From Chloroflexota bacterium (GTDB taxonomy: Bacteria; Chloroflexota; UBA11872), in assembly GCA_026707585.1 (NCBI GenBank), contig JAPOWQ010000053.1, forward strand, positions 62,001 to 126,000: a DNA stretch of 64,000 nt, read 5' to 3'. The notes under the pieces were generated by a model. That model saw nothing but the letters and a program-made list of their open reading frames with translations. It was not told the DNA's origin and searched no databases. The position numbers and the translations under genes were made by a program. Of the stretch, positions 34,065 through 42,483 are shown piece after piece (within the stretch, counting starts at the first letter, position 1; each line of letters begins with the position of its first letter).

Positions 34065-35093
34065 TCAAGCGTTCTCGGCATCAAACTCCTCGAGTGTGTA
34101 CAGTTTGTGGTTCGTGGATCGAGCGCCAATTTGGTGCTCGGCCAGTAGTATCGCGAGTTGCTCACCGCTCATTAGCGCCACCGGATGGGCATCTAACCGC
34201 TGCGCCTCATTCTTGGCCCCGGCGCTGAAGTCGCTCGTCGTGATGATTAGCGCTTGCTCGTGTGCTCCAAGCGATCCCCGCACGGTTTGAACCACCGGTG
34301 CCGTTACGTTTCTCTTCCAGCGTTTCGCTTGAACCGCCATTCGAATTCGAACGGAGTCACCCACGACCAGCGTTCCCCGTGCATCAATGCCGCCGTCGCC
34401 TGTAACTTTCGTCACCTCGACATTGTCAAACCCCATCGCCCCAAGCAATTGCCCAACTAGATTCTCGAAGTCGGCAGGTGAAGCACTGCGTGCGCGTTCG
34501 AGTAACCCCCGACGCACCTCGCGGTTTCTCTCCTCGATCAGCCCTGCTACCTCGACAGGAAGCCAAGCGGTTAGACCAACCAGCCCCGGTCCATGCCGAT
34601 CGAAGCGAGGCGTCTCCCCTCGTGCCTCCTGGCGTCGGATCTCGGTCAGAATCATTGCGTACATCGTCGCCGCGGGTGTACGTCCCTTGGTGCGAATCAA
34701 CCCGAAGTCAAGTGCCTGCCCTGTGATCTCTGCGTAGTGCAGCGGTTCCTGATTGACGGACTCGCTCAGAATGCGTTCAGCCGCGTCGGTGAAGGACATG
34801 CTGGGCTCAACGTCACCATTCTCGCCGTTGGTCGGCTCGCTGTCGTCGTCTGAATCGGTTCCACCGGAGAAACCTGAACTCAGCTCGTACACCCCCCGAC
34901 TCGATCGAACGAAGCGGGAATCAGTGCCTCGCTCCTTTATGTCAACTGCGAGACGTGCGTTGATCGTTGCCCACGGCGTCTTGCCTGTCGTGGTCCAGAG
35001 CTCCCGCGCCAGCACTCGCTTAGAAATTTCCTTGTAGTGCAGCGGACCTCCTGCGTGTTGCAGCACTACGGCAACGGCATCGAGAGAGTCCAC
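34065..35093 (-). CDS. Mrr-type restriction endonuclease with two HARE-HTH domains
   Basis: 342-residue protein. Two winged-helix HARE-HTH domains (about residues 1-75 with LHYKEISKRVLARELWTTTG, and 98-175 with LHYAEITGQALDFGLIRTKG) precede an Mrr catalytic domain (about 205-330). The nuclease core shows DFENLVGQLLGAMGF, the DGGID metal site and VQAKRWK (QxK). Mrr enzymes cut methylated or otherwise modified DNA, and the HARE domain is thought to sense DNA modification. It is isolated, convergent with the XRE/PIN pair, with no methyltransferase visible nearby, fitting a type IV restriction role. Confidence 0.87.
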   Translation of the reverse strand: MDSLDAVAVVLQHAGGPLHYKEISKRVLARELWTTTGKTPWATINARLAVDIKERGTDSRFVRSSRGVYELSSGFSGGTDSDDDSEPTNGENGDVEPSMSFTDAAERILSESVNQEPLHYAEITGQALDFGLIRTKGRTPAATMYAMILTEIRRQEARGETPRFDRHGPGLVGLTAWLPVEVAGLIEERNREVRRGLLERARSASPADFENLVGQLLGAMGFDNVEVTKVTGDGGIDARGTLVVGDSVRIRMAVQAKRWKRNVTAPVVQTVRGSLGAHEQALIITTSDFSAGAKNEAQRLDAHPVALMSGEQLAILLAEHQIGARSTNHKLYTLEEFDAENA

Positions 35094-35221
35094 AAACTCA
35101 CCTCAGTCAATAGTTGGGCAGGCACTCAGTTTATCTCTCTGTGGGACTCTATCGCAGACAACCGCACCGCGGAATCACCGCATCTCCACCACAAGTGTTC
35201 CGGGAATGCCTCGCTCGGTGG

Positions 35222-35430
35222 CTACACCAGCAACGCGATCAAGATCCCCGCCACCGTGCCCAGCACATTGACGACCACGAGCAGAAGCAGTCCCGCAAAC
35301 CACGTCGTCTGTCGCGTCTCAAGATTCGCAAGGTCGGCCTTAGTCGCCAGGTGGCTGTACGCCCCCTTGAGTCGGGCGAGTCGTTCCGCTTCTGCTGACT
35401 TCGGTCCCTCCGCGTCAAAGGTCCCTGCAC
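35222..35430 (-). pseudogene. Remnant of a small coiled-coil membrane protein
   Basis: A minus-strand frame reads AEAERLARLKGAYSHLATKA, then DLANLETRQTTWF, then a hydrophobic helix (AGLLLLVVVNVLGTVAGILIALL) and a stop at 35222. This is the layout of small coiled-coil plus tail-anchor proteins. No ATG, GTG or TTG lies in this frame upstream; an ATG at 35448 is in another frame (MAPEGGVQGP), so a frameshift or decay is likely. Confidence 0.45.
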
Positions 35431-35439
35431 CCCGCCCTC

Positions 35440-36215
35440 GGGCGCCATGGGCCAGAGTTGAACAAACACCCGCCCATACAAGACTCTACCTGCGAGCCTC
35501 TAGCATGGGCCGAGAACCGCCGGCCCCCTTGCCCGGCCCCCGTCTTCCCCCGCTACTCGCGGGAGAGGGCCAGAGCCTGCCCCGGACTCGATCCGGGCGT
35601 GAGGGCCTTCCGCTCGAGACCACCGAGCCCAGCACCGCGCCAAGCCGCCATCTGATAGCGCGGGTCGCCACTCTTCACCCTCTCCAAGGGGAGAGGCGGA
35701 TTCGGGCGTCTTCGGCCGAAATCGGTGAGGGGTCTTCCGGGCAACCACCTTCGGGTTACACAGATGCCTCCTCGGGCAGACGGTTGGGGTGAGGGTCTTC
35801 CGCGCAACCAATGCCCCACACCACGAACGCCCGTGCGCCTTCCCCCCGGGGCCGCCATTCTTACCCTCTCCATTGAGGGAGAGGGCAGGGTGAGGGTGGC
35901 TGCCACCCCCAGCACCCTCGCGAAGCAAGCAGCAACCAATCAAGGCGAGCCCGCCTCCTATTCCCTCTGGGCGTGGGAGAGGGCTGGGGTGAGGGTCTCC
36001 AGCGCAACCAACCCCCGAGGCGCCAGCAGGCTCCACGGTCGCCGATCTTCACCCTCTCCAAGGGGAGAGGCAGAACCTGTCCTGAGCTAGCCGAAGGATT
36101 CGGGCGTCTTCGGCCGAAATCGGTGAGGGGTCTTCCGGGCAACCACCTTCGGGTTACACAGATTCCTCCTCGGGCAGACGGTTGGGGTGAGGGTCTTCCG
36201 CGAATCCAACCCCTA
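35440..36215. repeat. Dense array of type B palindromic repeats
   Basis: At least six copies or part copies of CCCTCTCC.../GGGAGAGGG elements, near 35548, 35670, 35860, 35957 and 36048. A long near-identical direct repeat of about 107 bases occurs at 35700-35806 and 36098-36204 (TTCGGGCGTCTTCGGCCGAA... to GGTTGGGGTGAGGGTCTTCC). No gene is seen between 35449 and 36219. Confidence 0.82.
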
Positions 36216-36219
36216 AGAG

Positions 36220-37281
36220 CTACCAACCTCCGCCATACCGAATACCCGTCGGCAAAACCCCCGTCTCCTCCCCCCGCCGCATCCTCTCCGCCGTCTCCAC
36301 CACACTCCGCACATCATGCCGAGGCTCATACCCCAGCAACCCCTTGGTCTTCCCCAAATCAAACTCAAAGAAATTCGACTCCGGCAACCGCGCGTCCACG
36401 AACTCAAGCCCATACCGCTCCGCCAACCAGGGCACATGCTCCTCCCACCGGAACACCGCCGCCCCGCCCAGCGTGAACTCCTCGCCCACCGCCGCATCCT
36501 GCTCCAGCGCCAGTACCAGCCCCTGCACCACGTCCCGCACGTCCGCGAACTCCTGCTTGTACGGCGTCCCGTCCGGACACCGGCTCAGAAGCAACTTCTC
36601 CTCACCCGTCCACAACGACCGCAGCTCGTCCAGAATCTCCTCCTCCTCAGGACTCTCCGCCGACTCACCCCCGAACCGCTCCACCGCCTGGCTCAGGAAA
36701 AACCGCCCCGGCAGCCCGTCCCCATTCAGGAACTCCCCCGGCTCGATCACCGTCGCAAACCGCATCGACGTCGCCGGAACGCCGTACTGCCGGTAATACG
36801 TCATGCACAGCTCCTCGCCCACCCACTTCGTAAGGAAATACGGCATCTGCTTGTACTGGCTCACCATCGCCTCGGTTATCGGCTCTTCGAAAAACCGCCC
36901 CTTCTCACCCAGCCGCCAGTAAATCGCCTCCGTGCACGCATACACCAGCCGCTGCAGATTCGGCACGTCCGCCCTCACCGCCTCCAGGATGTTCACCGTC
37001 CCCATCCCATTGATGTTCAGGTACTGCCGGTTGTCAAACGGACCGCCAAACGCCGCCGCCAGGTGATAAATCGCATCCACCCCCTGCACCGTCCGCGTCA
37101 CGTCATCGAAATCCCGCAAATCCCCCTCCACCACCTCCACCCCCTCATACCCCGCCAGCTTGTCCGCCCGGCTCGCATCCCCCGGATACACCAAACACCG
37201 AACCTCATGCCCCCGCCCCAACAGCTCAACCGACAAATTCCCCCCAATCCGCCCCGTCCCACCCGTCACCAAAATCCTCAT
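36220..37281 (-). CDS. NAD-dependent epimerase/dehydratase (extended SDR)
   Basis: 353-residue extended SDR enzyme. It has the cofactor motif TGGTGRIGGNL (residues 6-16), GDLRDFDDV, the conserved YHLAA (about 72-76), ACTEAIYW in place of the usual Ser/Thr-rich strand, and MPYFLTKWVGE giving the YxxxK pair (about residue 147). Members epimerise, reduce or dehydrate nucleotide sugars or related compounds. The substrate is unknown. It is a single gene flanked by repeat clusters. Confidence 0.84.
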   Translation of the reverse strand: MRILVTGGTGRIGGNLSVELLGRGHEVRCLVYPGDASRADKLAGYEGVEVVEGDLRDFDDVTRTVQGVDAIYHLAAAFGGPFDNRQYLNINGMGTVNILEAVRADVPNLQRLVYACTEAIYWRLGEKGRFFEEPITEAMVSQYKQMPYFLTKWVGEELCMTYYRQYGVPATSMRFATVIEPGEFLNGDGLPGRFFLSQAVERFGGESAESPEEEEILDELRSLWTGEEKLLLSRCPDGTPYKQEFADVRDVVQGLVLALEQDAAVGEEFTLGGAAVFRWEEHVPWLAERYGLEFVDARLPESNFFEFDLGKTKGLLGYEPRHDVRSVVETAERMRRGEETGVLPTGIRYGGGW

Positions 37282-37340
37282 CCCATCCCCTACTCGTTCA
37301 CGCCCACACCAACCGCAATCTCCCCTATTTTCCCGCCCCC

Positions 37341-37590
37341 GCCGCGACCCCGATCCTCCTCGTAGAGGCGGCGTCTGAGACCCGCCCGTCTTCCGCGCGT
37401 GACCCGTCCGAGTTCACCCGAACCTGCTTCCCACCGCCCCAGCGGCCCCGATCCTCCTCGTAGGGGCGGCGTCTCTGACCCGCCCGTCTTCCGTTCGTGA
37501 CCCGTCGGACTTCACCCAAACTTGCTTCCCGCCCCGCCGCGACCCCGGACCTCTTCGTAGGGGCGGCGTCTGAGACCCGCCCGTCATCCT
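37341..37590. repeat. Three-copy tandem repeat of about 98 bp (type A palindrome)
   Basis: Units start near 37341, 37442 and 37537. Each has CCTCCTCGTAGGGGCGGCGT(C)TGAGACCCGCCCGTCTTCC followed in the first two by GTGACCCGTC(C/G)GA(G/C)TTCACCC and CTGCTTCCC. It fills the gap between the epimerase and the VapBC module, together with a decayed type B element at 37648-37710. Confidence 0.83.
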
Positions 37591-37647
37591 CGCACCCCAC
37601 CACCCCAGAGGACTCCGTCGGGCCGGCACCCTTGTGACCTGACCGCT

Positions 37648-37710
37648 ACTCTTCACTCTCTCCACGGAGACAGGCACAACCTGTCCTCAGCCGGCCGAAG
37701 GATTCAGGCG
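37648..37710. repeat. Decayed type B repeat with CCTGTCCT...GCCGAAGGA insert
   Basis: CTTCACTCTCTCCACGGAGA, CAGGCACAACCTGTCCTCAG and GGCCGAAGGATTCAGGCGTC, a degenerate copy of the dispersed element. Confidence 0.65.
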
Positions 37711-37776
37711 TCTTTGCGCCCTGGGCCCCTCGTGGTGTGGCTCGGGTGCGCCCGGAGGGAGGCGCCGTCTGCCCCG

Positions 37777-38199
37777 TCAGTGCTCCTCAAAGGGGTTCTG
37801 AATGGTCAGCTGGTCCACCCGCTGGCCGTGGTGCAAGTCTTCGCTGTAGAGACGTGTGCAGCCGGCTTCCAGCGCGGCCGCCACGATCAGGGAATCGTAA
37901 AAGCTGAACCCGAATTGCGCGTGCAGGCGCAGGCCGCGCGCGTACAGCGAGCGCGACGGGTTAACCCGCCACAGCGGCGCCAGCACGTCGTCCAGCAGCA
38001 GCCGCGCGCTGGCCGGCCGCGCACCCAGCTTTCGCGTGACCACATTCAGGGTTTCCTGCACGACCTGGTAGCTGATGCAGCCGCTCCCCTCTTCCAGGCT
38101 GCGGCGCACCAGTCCTTCGGCGCGCTCACGCTTGTCGGGCGCGGTTTCGTCGAACAGGTAGACGAAGACGTTCGTGTCCAGAAAGTCCTCAGCGCTCAT
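37777..38199 (-). CDS. PIN-domain ribonuclease toxin (VapC-like)
   Basis: 140-residue PIN-domain protein. The acidic active-site residues are in FLDTNVFVYLFD (Asp8), VVQETLNV (Glu) and FSFYDSLIVAAAL (Asp), with ACTRLYSEDLHHGQ near the end. It is expected to cleave tRNA or other RNA when free of its antitoxin. Its start overlaps the last 11 bases of the RHH gene, the usual antitoxin-toxin order. Confidence 0.9.
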   Translation of the reverse strand: MSAEDFLDTNVFVYLFDETAPDKRERAEGLVRRSLEEGSGCISYQVVQETLNVVTRKLGARPASARLLLDDVLAPLWRVNPSRSLYARGLRLHAQFGFSFYDSLIVAAALEAGCTRLYSEDLHHGQRVDQLTIQNPFEEH

Positions 38200-38413
38200 T
38201 CATTTCGTCCCGCGTGAAATGGCGGCCGCCCGTGGCAATGTCGCCGCGCAGCAGGCGAATGGTCGCCATGGCCGCGTCAGCCTGGTGTGTGCGCCCGGCA
38301 TAGTCCGCAAGCCAGCGCCGGAATTGCGCGTTCAGCGTCGTACGCTCGGCCGCCGCGCGCTGGCGCGCCGCCAGGATCAAGCTCGCATCAGCGCTCAGAG
38401 TGATGTTCTTCAC
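38189..38413 (-). CDS. Ribbon-helix-helix antitoxin (VapB-like)
   Basis: 74-residue protein with an N-terminal strand VKNITLSAD and two helices (ASLILAARQRAAAERTTLNA, then a short loop and FRRWLADYAG), the ribbon-helix-helix DNA-binding design of many antitoxins. The tail (about 45-74) would bind the PIN toxin. GTG 38413 is used because AGAGG lies 6 bases upstream; the longer in-frame ATG start at 38530 would include the operator palindrome and has no protein-like sequence. Confidence 0.82.
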   Translation of the reverse strand: MKNITLSADASLILAARQRAAAERTTLNAQFRRWLADYAGRTHQADAAMATIRLLRGDIATGGRHFTRDEMNER

Positions 38414-38448
38414 GAAAACCTCTCGGAAGCCCGTGCCCACGATTCTAG

Positions 38449-38469
38449 TGCACACGATCCTCGTGTGCA
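38449..38469. promoter_or_regulatory. Probable autoregulatory operator of the VapBC-type operon
   Basis: TGCACACGA-TCC-TCGTGTGCA is a perfect 9-base inverted repeat with a 3-base spacer, 36 bases upstream of the antitoxin start. RHH antitoxins usually repress their own promoters at such palindromes. A TAGAAT-like -10 lies between it and the gene on the minus strand. Confidence 0.65.
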
Positions 38470-38549
38470 GCCCCACCCCGTCAACGCCCGCGGCGCCGCA
38501 TCGGCGCATACCGCGAAGCGGCAGTTTCAAACCACTCTCGTCCAGCCGC

Positions 38550-39092
38550 GCCCCCTCTCTCGCGCCGACCTACCCCGCGCTCGATCTCGACCTCGCCCCC
38601 GGGCAATACCACATCCGCGTCATCGGTCAGTGGCCAGACAACCTCGGCGCCGCCTACGCCGATCGGCGCTACAACGACGTCGCCTACGAGTTCGGCCTCA
38701 GCGTGCCCGGAGACGTCGAGCTGCTTGCCGAATGCGCCAGCACGCTAATCGGCGGCGACATCAGCATCACGCTGGATACGCTCAACGACCCGCTGCGCAC
38801 CGCCCCCGACAGCGCCAACCACGCCGGCTGCAGATTCAACAAACCCGACGCCCGAATCTCCTTGACCCTGGACAACGGCGCCCAGTCCTACACGGAACAC
38901 TTCCACATCAACCCACCGTCCCTGAGTGTCGGCTTCCCGCTACCCCCGGAGTCGGTCTCCGAAAAGATCGGCGACCCACTCCCACCCGGCAAATACACCC
39001 GACGGCTCGTCGCGCTAAGCGATGACGGGGACCAGGTAGACCTGTCCTCCATGGGCGCCTTCCTCGCAACTGTCGCCGTATCCGGACCCTGA
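38550..39092 (+). pseudogene. 5'-truncated gene for a secreted beta-domain protein
   Basis: From about 38550 the plus-strand frame reads YPALDLDLAPGQYHIRVIGQ and continues as beta-rich sequence with GGDISITLDTLNDPL, ARISLTLDNGAQSYTEHFHI and PLPPGKYTRRLVALSDDG, ending at TGA 39092. No start codon is available in the protein-like part; upstream, the frame runs into the antitoxin operator region and loses protein character. Insertion of the toxin-antitoxin module may have removed the 5' end and signal peptide. Family not recognised; the repeated (L)PPGKY phrasing suggests an Ig-like or adhesion domain. Confidence 0.55.
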
Positions 39093-39680
39093 CCCGGCAC
39101 ACCCCCAACCCACTGGCCGGCTGCAGCTAGGCGAACTCCCGCAGCCCGCTCCACCGCTGCCCATCCAGCGCCTTTCCCGCATGAGCCACATCACTCCGCC
39201 CCGCGTAAGTCTGGCCGCTCGAAGTCAGACCTACGCCAGCCCCCATCAGAAGCCTCAATCCGAAGCAGCCCGCCAACCGCCTGGAACACCCAACCTCCAT
39301 CACCTGCTCCGTCACCATCCATCAGTTATTGGCCACTCGTCCGCAGATAGTGTACACTAGCGGTAACCGATCCGCAAGTCGAAGCTCCGATGCCCGCGCA
39401 ACACCCGCCAGGCCCTGCCGCCGCCCCTCGCTGCGCCCCCGCCAACGCCGCACAACCAGCTCTCTTGAGCGCCCACTCGCATCACCCGGTCCAGGCATCC
39501 CGCTGCCCTGGCCTTGCCGGCCGCCTACCTCACCCCTCCCAAGCCCCAAAATGCGGTCGCCGGGAACCGCCAATTCGGCACCCCCAAAACGCCCCGCCGC
39601 GCCTCAAGAGTTTTTTAGAAAAAACTCTTATTGCGCACGCGAGGCCCATTTCGCGCCCTCTAGCGGCCCGCCATCGCTGC
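39093..39680. other. Intergenic region with two palindromes, no clear gene
   Basis: About 590 bases between the truncated gene and the Gfo/Idh gene. It holds the 12-base palindrome TAGTGTACACTA (39348-39359) and the AT-rich perfect inverted repeat at 39606-39629. A minus-strand frame of 63 codons at 39127-39318 is possible but unsupported. Confidence 0.55.
39606..39629. terminator. AT-rich perfect inverted repeat downstream of the Gfo/Idh gene
   Basis: AAGAGTTTTTT-AG-AAAAAACTCTT has 11-base perfect arms and a 2-base centre, 52 bases past the stop of the minus-strand gene at 39681. It could act as a terminator or a protein-binding site; the stem is unusually AT-rich for this DNA. Confidence 0.45.
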
Positions 39681-40946
39681 CTAGCTCAGCAGCCCCAGCT
39701 CCCGATCCGCCACGTCCTGGTAGCTGCTCAGCGACCCATCCACCACTTCCTGCATCGTCACCGGCCGCCCCGCCTCCGACGACTCATGCGCCGCGATCAC
39801 CAGCGCCACCGCCGCCAGTCCAACCTCGGCATCCACCTCCACTTTCCCGTCGCCCTCGATCGCATCCAGCAGCTCCGCCATCTCAATCGCAATCAGCTTC
39901 AGATCCGCCCCGCTACCCACGTCACTGTGGTCGTTGTTGTAGCGGGCCAGCCGCTCCCCGCCAAAGAACCGCGCCGTCCGGTCGTCCAACCCGAAGTCCG
40001 GCGCCAATGCCAGCACCTCCTCATCCGGCAGCGCCTCCTTCGACCGCCCGGGGTACACCTGCAGCGGCAATCCCTGCCGCACCCCCGGCATGTCTATCTG
40101 CCCGTCGCTGCCCCAAAACGTGAATCGGTTAAACCCCGGCCCTTGCGCAGCCAGCTCGTACAGCCACTGCCCCAGCGCCCCGTTGGCGTACTCGTACGTC
40201 GCCATCAACACATCAGGCGCATCCGCCGGCTGGCTCTCCGGGTACTCCGCCGAGTAGTGCTCGTGAAACGGCTTCACCTTCTCGCCTCGGAAATACCGCA
40301 GCGGCTCCCGCAACCGCACCTGCCCGTGAACCCGGTCGATGTCGCCCCCGAAATACAGCTGCAGGTCCGCGTTGTGAACGCCGGACTCCAACAGCGAGCC
40401 GCCCTGCATCCGCTTGAACTGCCATCCCCCGGCGCTGGCTCCGCGACCGCCCCCGGCCGCGTAATCCACCACCGTCCGCAAGTCACCAATCCCGCCGGCA
40501 TCCAGCACCGCCCGCAGCAGCCGCGCAATCGGGTCCCGCCGATAGTTCTCCGCGACCGACAACACCCGCCCGTTCCGCTCCGCCGCACTCTGCATCGCCC
40601 GGCAGGCCCGCACCCCCGGCGCCATCGGCTTCTCGCACAACACGTGCAGCCCCGCCGCCGTCGCCGTCTCCACCACCACGTGATGCGCCGCCGCCGCCAC
40701 CACAACATCGACGACGTCCAAGTCCGGCGTCGCCGCTATTGCGTCCTCACTCGAGGTAAAGCACGCCGGCCGCGTTCCCAGGATCTCCTCCGCCTCCCCC
40801 GCCAAGAATTCGGCCCGCTCAATCTCCCGATCCACCACAGCCGCCAGCTCCAGCCGCCCCGGCTCAAAGTCCTCCAGCGTCCGATACGCCCGCATGTGCC
40901 GCCGACCCATTCCCCCACACCCCGCCAACACCAGTCGTCGACGCAT
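39681..40946 (-). CDS. Gfo/Idh/MocA family oxidoreductase
   Basis: 421-residue NAD(P)-dependent oxidoreductase. It has an N-terminal Rossmann fold (VLAGCGGMGRRHMRAY, residues 5-20), the family Lys in HVLCEKPMAPG (about 108-118), ENYRRDPIARLL, and the C-terminal GGSLLESGVHNADLQLYFGG with the conserved Asp/His pair. Members oxidise sugars, inositols or related polyols. ATG 40946 is preferred to 40970 because it puts MRRRLVLAGCGGMG at the N terminus. It clusters with the glycosidase-like, enolase-family and sulfatase genes of the catabolic island. Confidence 0.88.
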   Translation of the reverse strand: MRRRLVLAGCGGMGRRHMRAYRTLEDFEPGRLELAAVVDREIERAEFLAGEAEEILGTRPACFTSSEDAIAATPDLDVVDVVVAAAAHHVVVETATAAGLHVLCEKPMAPGVRACRAMQSAAERNGRVLSVAENYRRDPIARLLRAVLDAGGIGDLRTVVDYAAGGGRGASAGGWQFKRMQGGSLLESGVHNADLQLYFGGDIDRVHGQVRLREPLRYFRGEKVKPFHEHYSAEYPESQPADAPDVLMATYEYANGALGQWLYELAAQGPGFNRFTFWGSDGQIDMPGVRQGLPLQVYPGRSKEALPDEEVLALAPDFGLDDRTARFFGGERLARYNNDHSDVGSGADLKLIAIEMAELLDAIEGDGKVEVDAEVGLAAVALVIAAHESSEAGRPVTMQEVVDGSLSSYQDVADRELGLLS

Positions 40947-41027
40947 TGCTCTGCTCCCAGTCAGCCTCATCGCCGCCGTGAGGGAACAGTACCGCAGTTG
41001 CTCTTCAGCCCGCCCTTCGTCCCGCAG

Positions 41028-42398
41028 CTAGGCCGCAACCCAGCGATAGCTGTAGAGGCTGGCGCTTTGCATTTTCACCCGCAGCAGCACTTCCCCATCC
41101 GCCTGCGGCGGAACCACCGCCCCACCCCGCCACGCCACCTCCACCTCAACCGAGTTCAAAGACGAGAACCGGCAGTCGTCGGCCGCGAATCCTTTGATCG
41201 GCTCACCCCGAACCGACAGCACCTCAACCGAAGCCGTTCCGGTCTCGGCCCGCAGATTCAGCGACAACCGACGCGCCTCCCGCGCGTCCAGCGGCCCGCA
41301 CACCATGGAGCCGCCAAACATCTCGCCTTCCATCGAGACGAAGCCGTCCCGCCGTATGGTTGCGATCCCAAAGGCCCGCCGGTGAAGATCCGCGGCTCCG
41401 TGATGGGTGCAGGTTCCGGCGTACCAGAATCGCAGCCGGTCGCCCAACGGCTCCGGCGGCGTGCTCGCCAGCATGATCCAGTGCGAGTCCCACGCGCCCT
41501 CACCGCCCAGCGGCATCACGGGTCGTCGCCCGGCAACGCGCCTCCATCGGCGTGCGTCCTCGCTCCAGGCCAACTGCACGTCCAGCGTCTCGTCGTCCGT
41601 GTGATAGACCTCGATGAACCCCAGGTATCCCCGCCCATAGGCCGCCGGGAACATGCTGTAGAACTCCGTGCCGGCGGGATCGTCATCGTCCGGCCACAGC
41701 ATCCGCCCGTGATGTGTCCAGGTCAGCAGATCCGGACTTTCCCACAGATCCATGTCGCGCTTGAGCCCCCGCACACCTGCCTGCCGCTGCACGCTCAGGT
41801 GCCGGTGACGCGTCAGCAACATGCACGTCTGTCGCCGCGGATCCCAGGCCAGCTGCATCCGATCTCCCTGGCCCGGCAGCGTCGGCTCGCCGTCCACCGT
41901 CCAATGCAATCCATCGTCCGAAACGCCCCGAAACATCCCCCGCCCAGTCGGCGTACCGTCCGAATCTCGCCGCACCTGGTAGGTCATCGCCTGGTAGCGA
42001 GGTCCGGGAACGCGGTCCAGCAGCGTCAGCAACGTCTGCGTCGAACCCCGCTCCCAAGGCAATACAACATTCGTGCGCGTTCCGTCCGGCAGCGCATACA
42101 CGTCGAGTTCCGGCTTCTCCCACTCCACGCCGTCCGCGGAGATCGCCACACAGACGCCGTGAGACCTCGAACCCTCCGGATGCGCCACATACAGCATCTT
42201 GTAGTGGTCGGCCGCGTCGTCATGGACAACCGAGATCCATCCGCCCTGCCATGCCGACTCCCACGGCCGATCGCCAACCAGCACCGGCTCCTGCTCGCGC
42301 CGCAGCGTATTAACCCGCCGCCCAATCCCCTCGCGCGCCAAAACCTCGGCATCGTCAATGAACAGGTGAAGGTCGTCGTCTACGAGGTCTGGAATCAT
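41028..42398 (-). CDS. Glycosidase-like beta-propeller protein 1
   Basis: 456-residue protein with repeated blades of the type YKMLYVAHPE, VCVAISADGVEWEKPELDVY, GVSDDGLHWTVDGEPTLPG and DMDLWESPDLLTWTHHGRML, typical of five-bladed glycosyl hydrolase families (GH32/43/68-like clan). A C-terminal beta domain follows (SVEVLSVRGEPIKGFAADDC). It has no signal peptide at ATG 42398, so it is probably cytoplasmic. An actual hydrolase activity is unproven. It is divergent from the paralogue at 42484, with an 85-base shared promoter region. Confidence 0.72.
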   Translation of the reverse strand: MIPDLVDDDLHLFIDDAEVLAREGIGRRVNTLRREQEPVLVGDRPWESAWQGGWISVVHDDAADHYKMLYVAHPEGSRSHGVCVAISADGVEWEKPELDVYALPDGTRTNVVLPWERGSTQTLLTLLDRVPGPRYQAMTYQVRRDSDGTPTGRGMFRGVSDDGLHWTVDGEPTLPGQGDRMQLAWDPRRQTCMLLTRHRHLSVQRQAGVRGLKRDMDLWESPDLLTWTHHGRMLWPDDDDPAGTEFYSMFPAAYGRGYLGFIEVYHTDDETLDVQLAWSEDARRWRRVAGRRPVMPLGGEGAWDSHWIMLASTPPEPLGDRLRFWYAGTCTHHGAADLHRRAFGIATIRRDGFVSMEGEMFGGSMVCGPLDAREARRLSLNLRAETGTASVEVLSVRGEPIKGFAADDCRFSSLNSVEVEVAWRGGAVVPPQADGEVLLRVKMQSASLYSYRWVAA

Positions 42399-42483
42399 CA
42401 GGACCGCCTGCACTCACGCTGGTCAGCGCATCGTACCCAGCGTCCCCGCCACCGCCGACAATTCCAGGCGCCGGGCACCGCGC

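Noticed and set aside
33725-34165. 146-codon minus-strand frame after the Mrr gene
   Set aside because: Part of it looks protein-like (SEDPSFCGAVCLGFSV), but it overlaps the Mrr end and the PIN-like gene antisense, and no start or family supports it.
37341-37590. CRISPR array
   Set aside because: Unit copies are nearly identical throughout, with no variable spacers and no cas genes.
39127-39318. 63-codon minus-strand frame ending GLREFA
   Set aside because: Its composition is borderline and it has no ribosome-binding site or family; a GQTYAG phrase also occurs in the unsupported frame at 61263, which may be chance or an old shared fragment.
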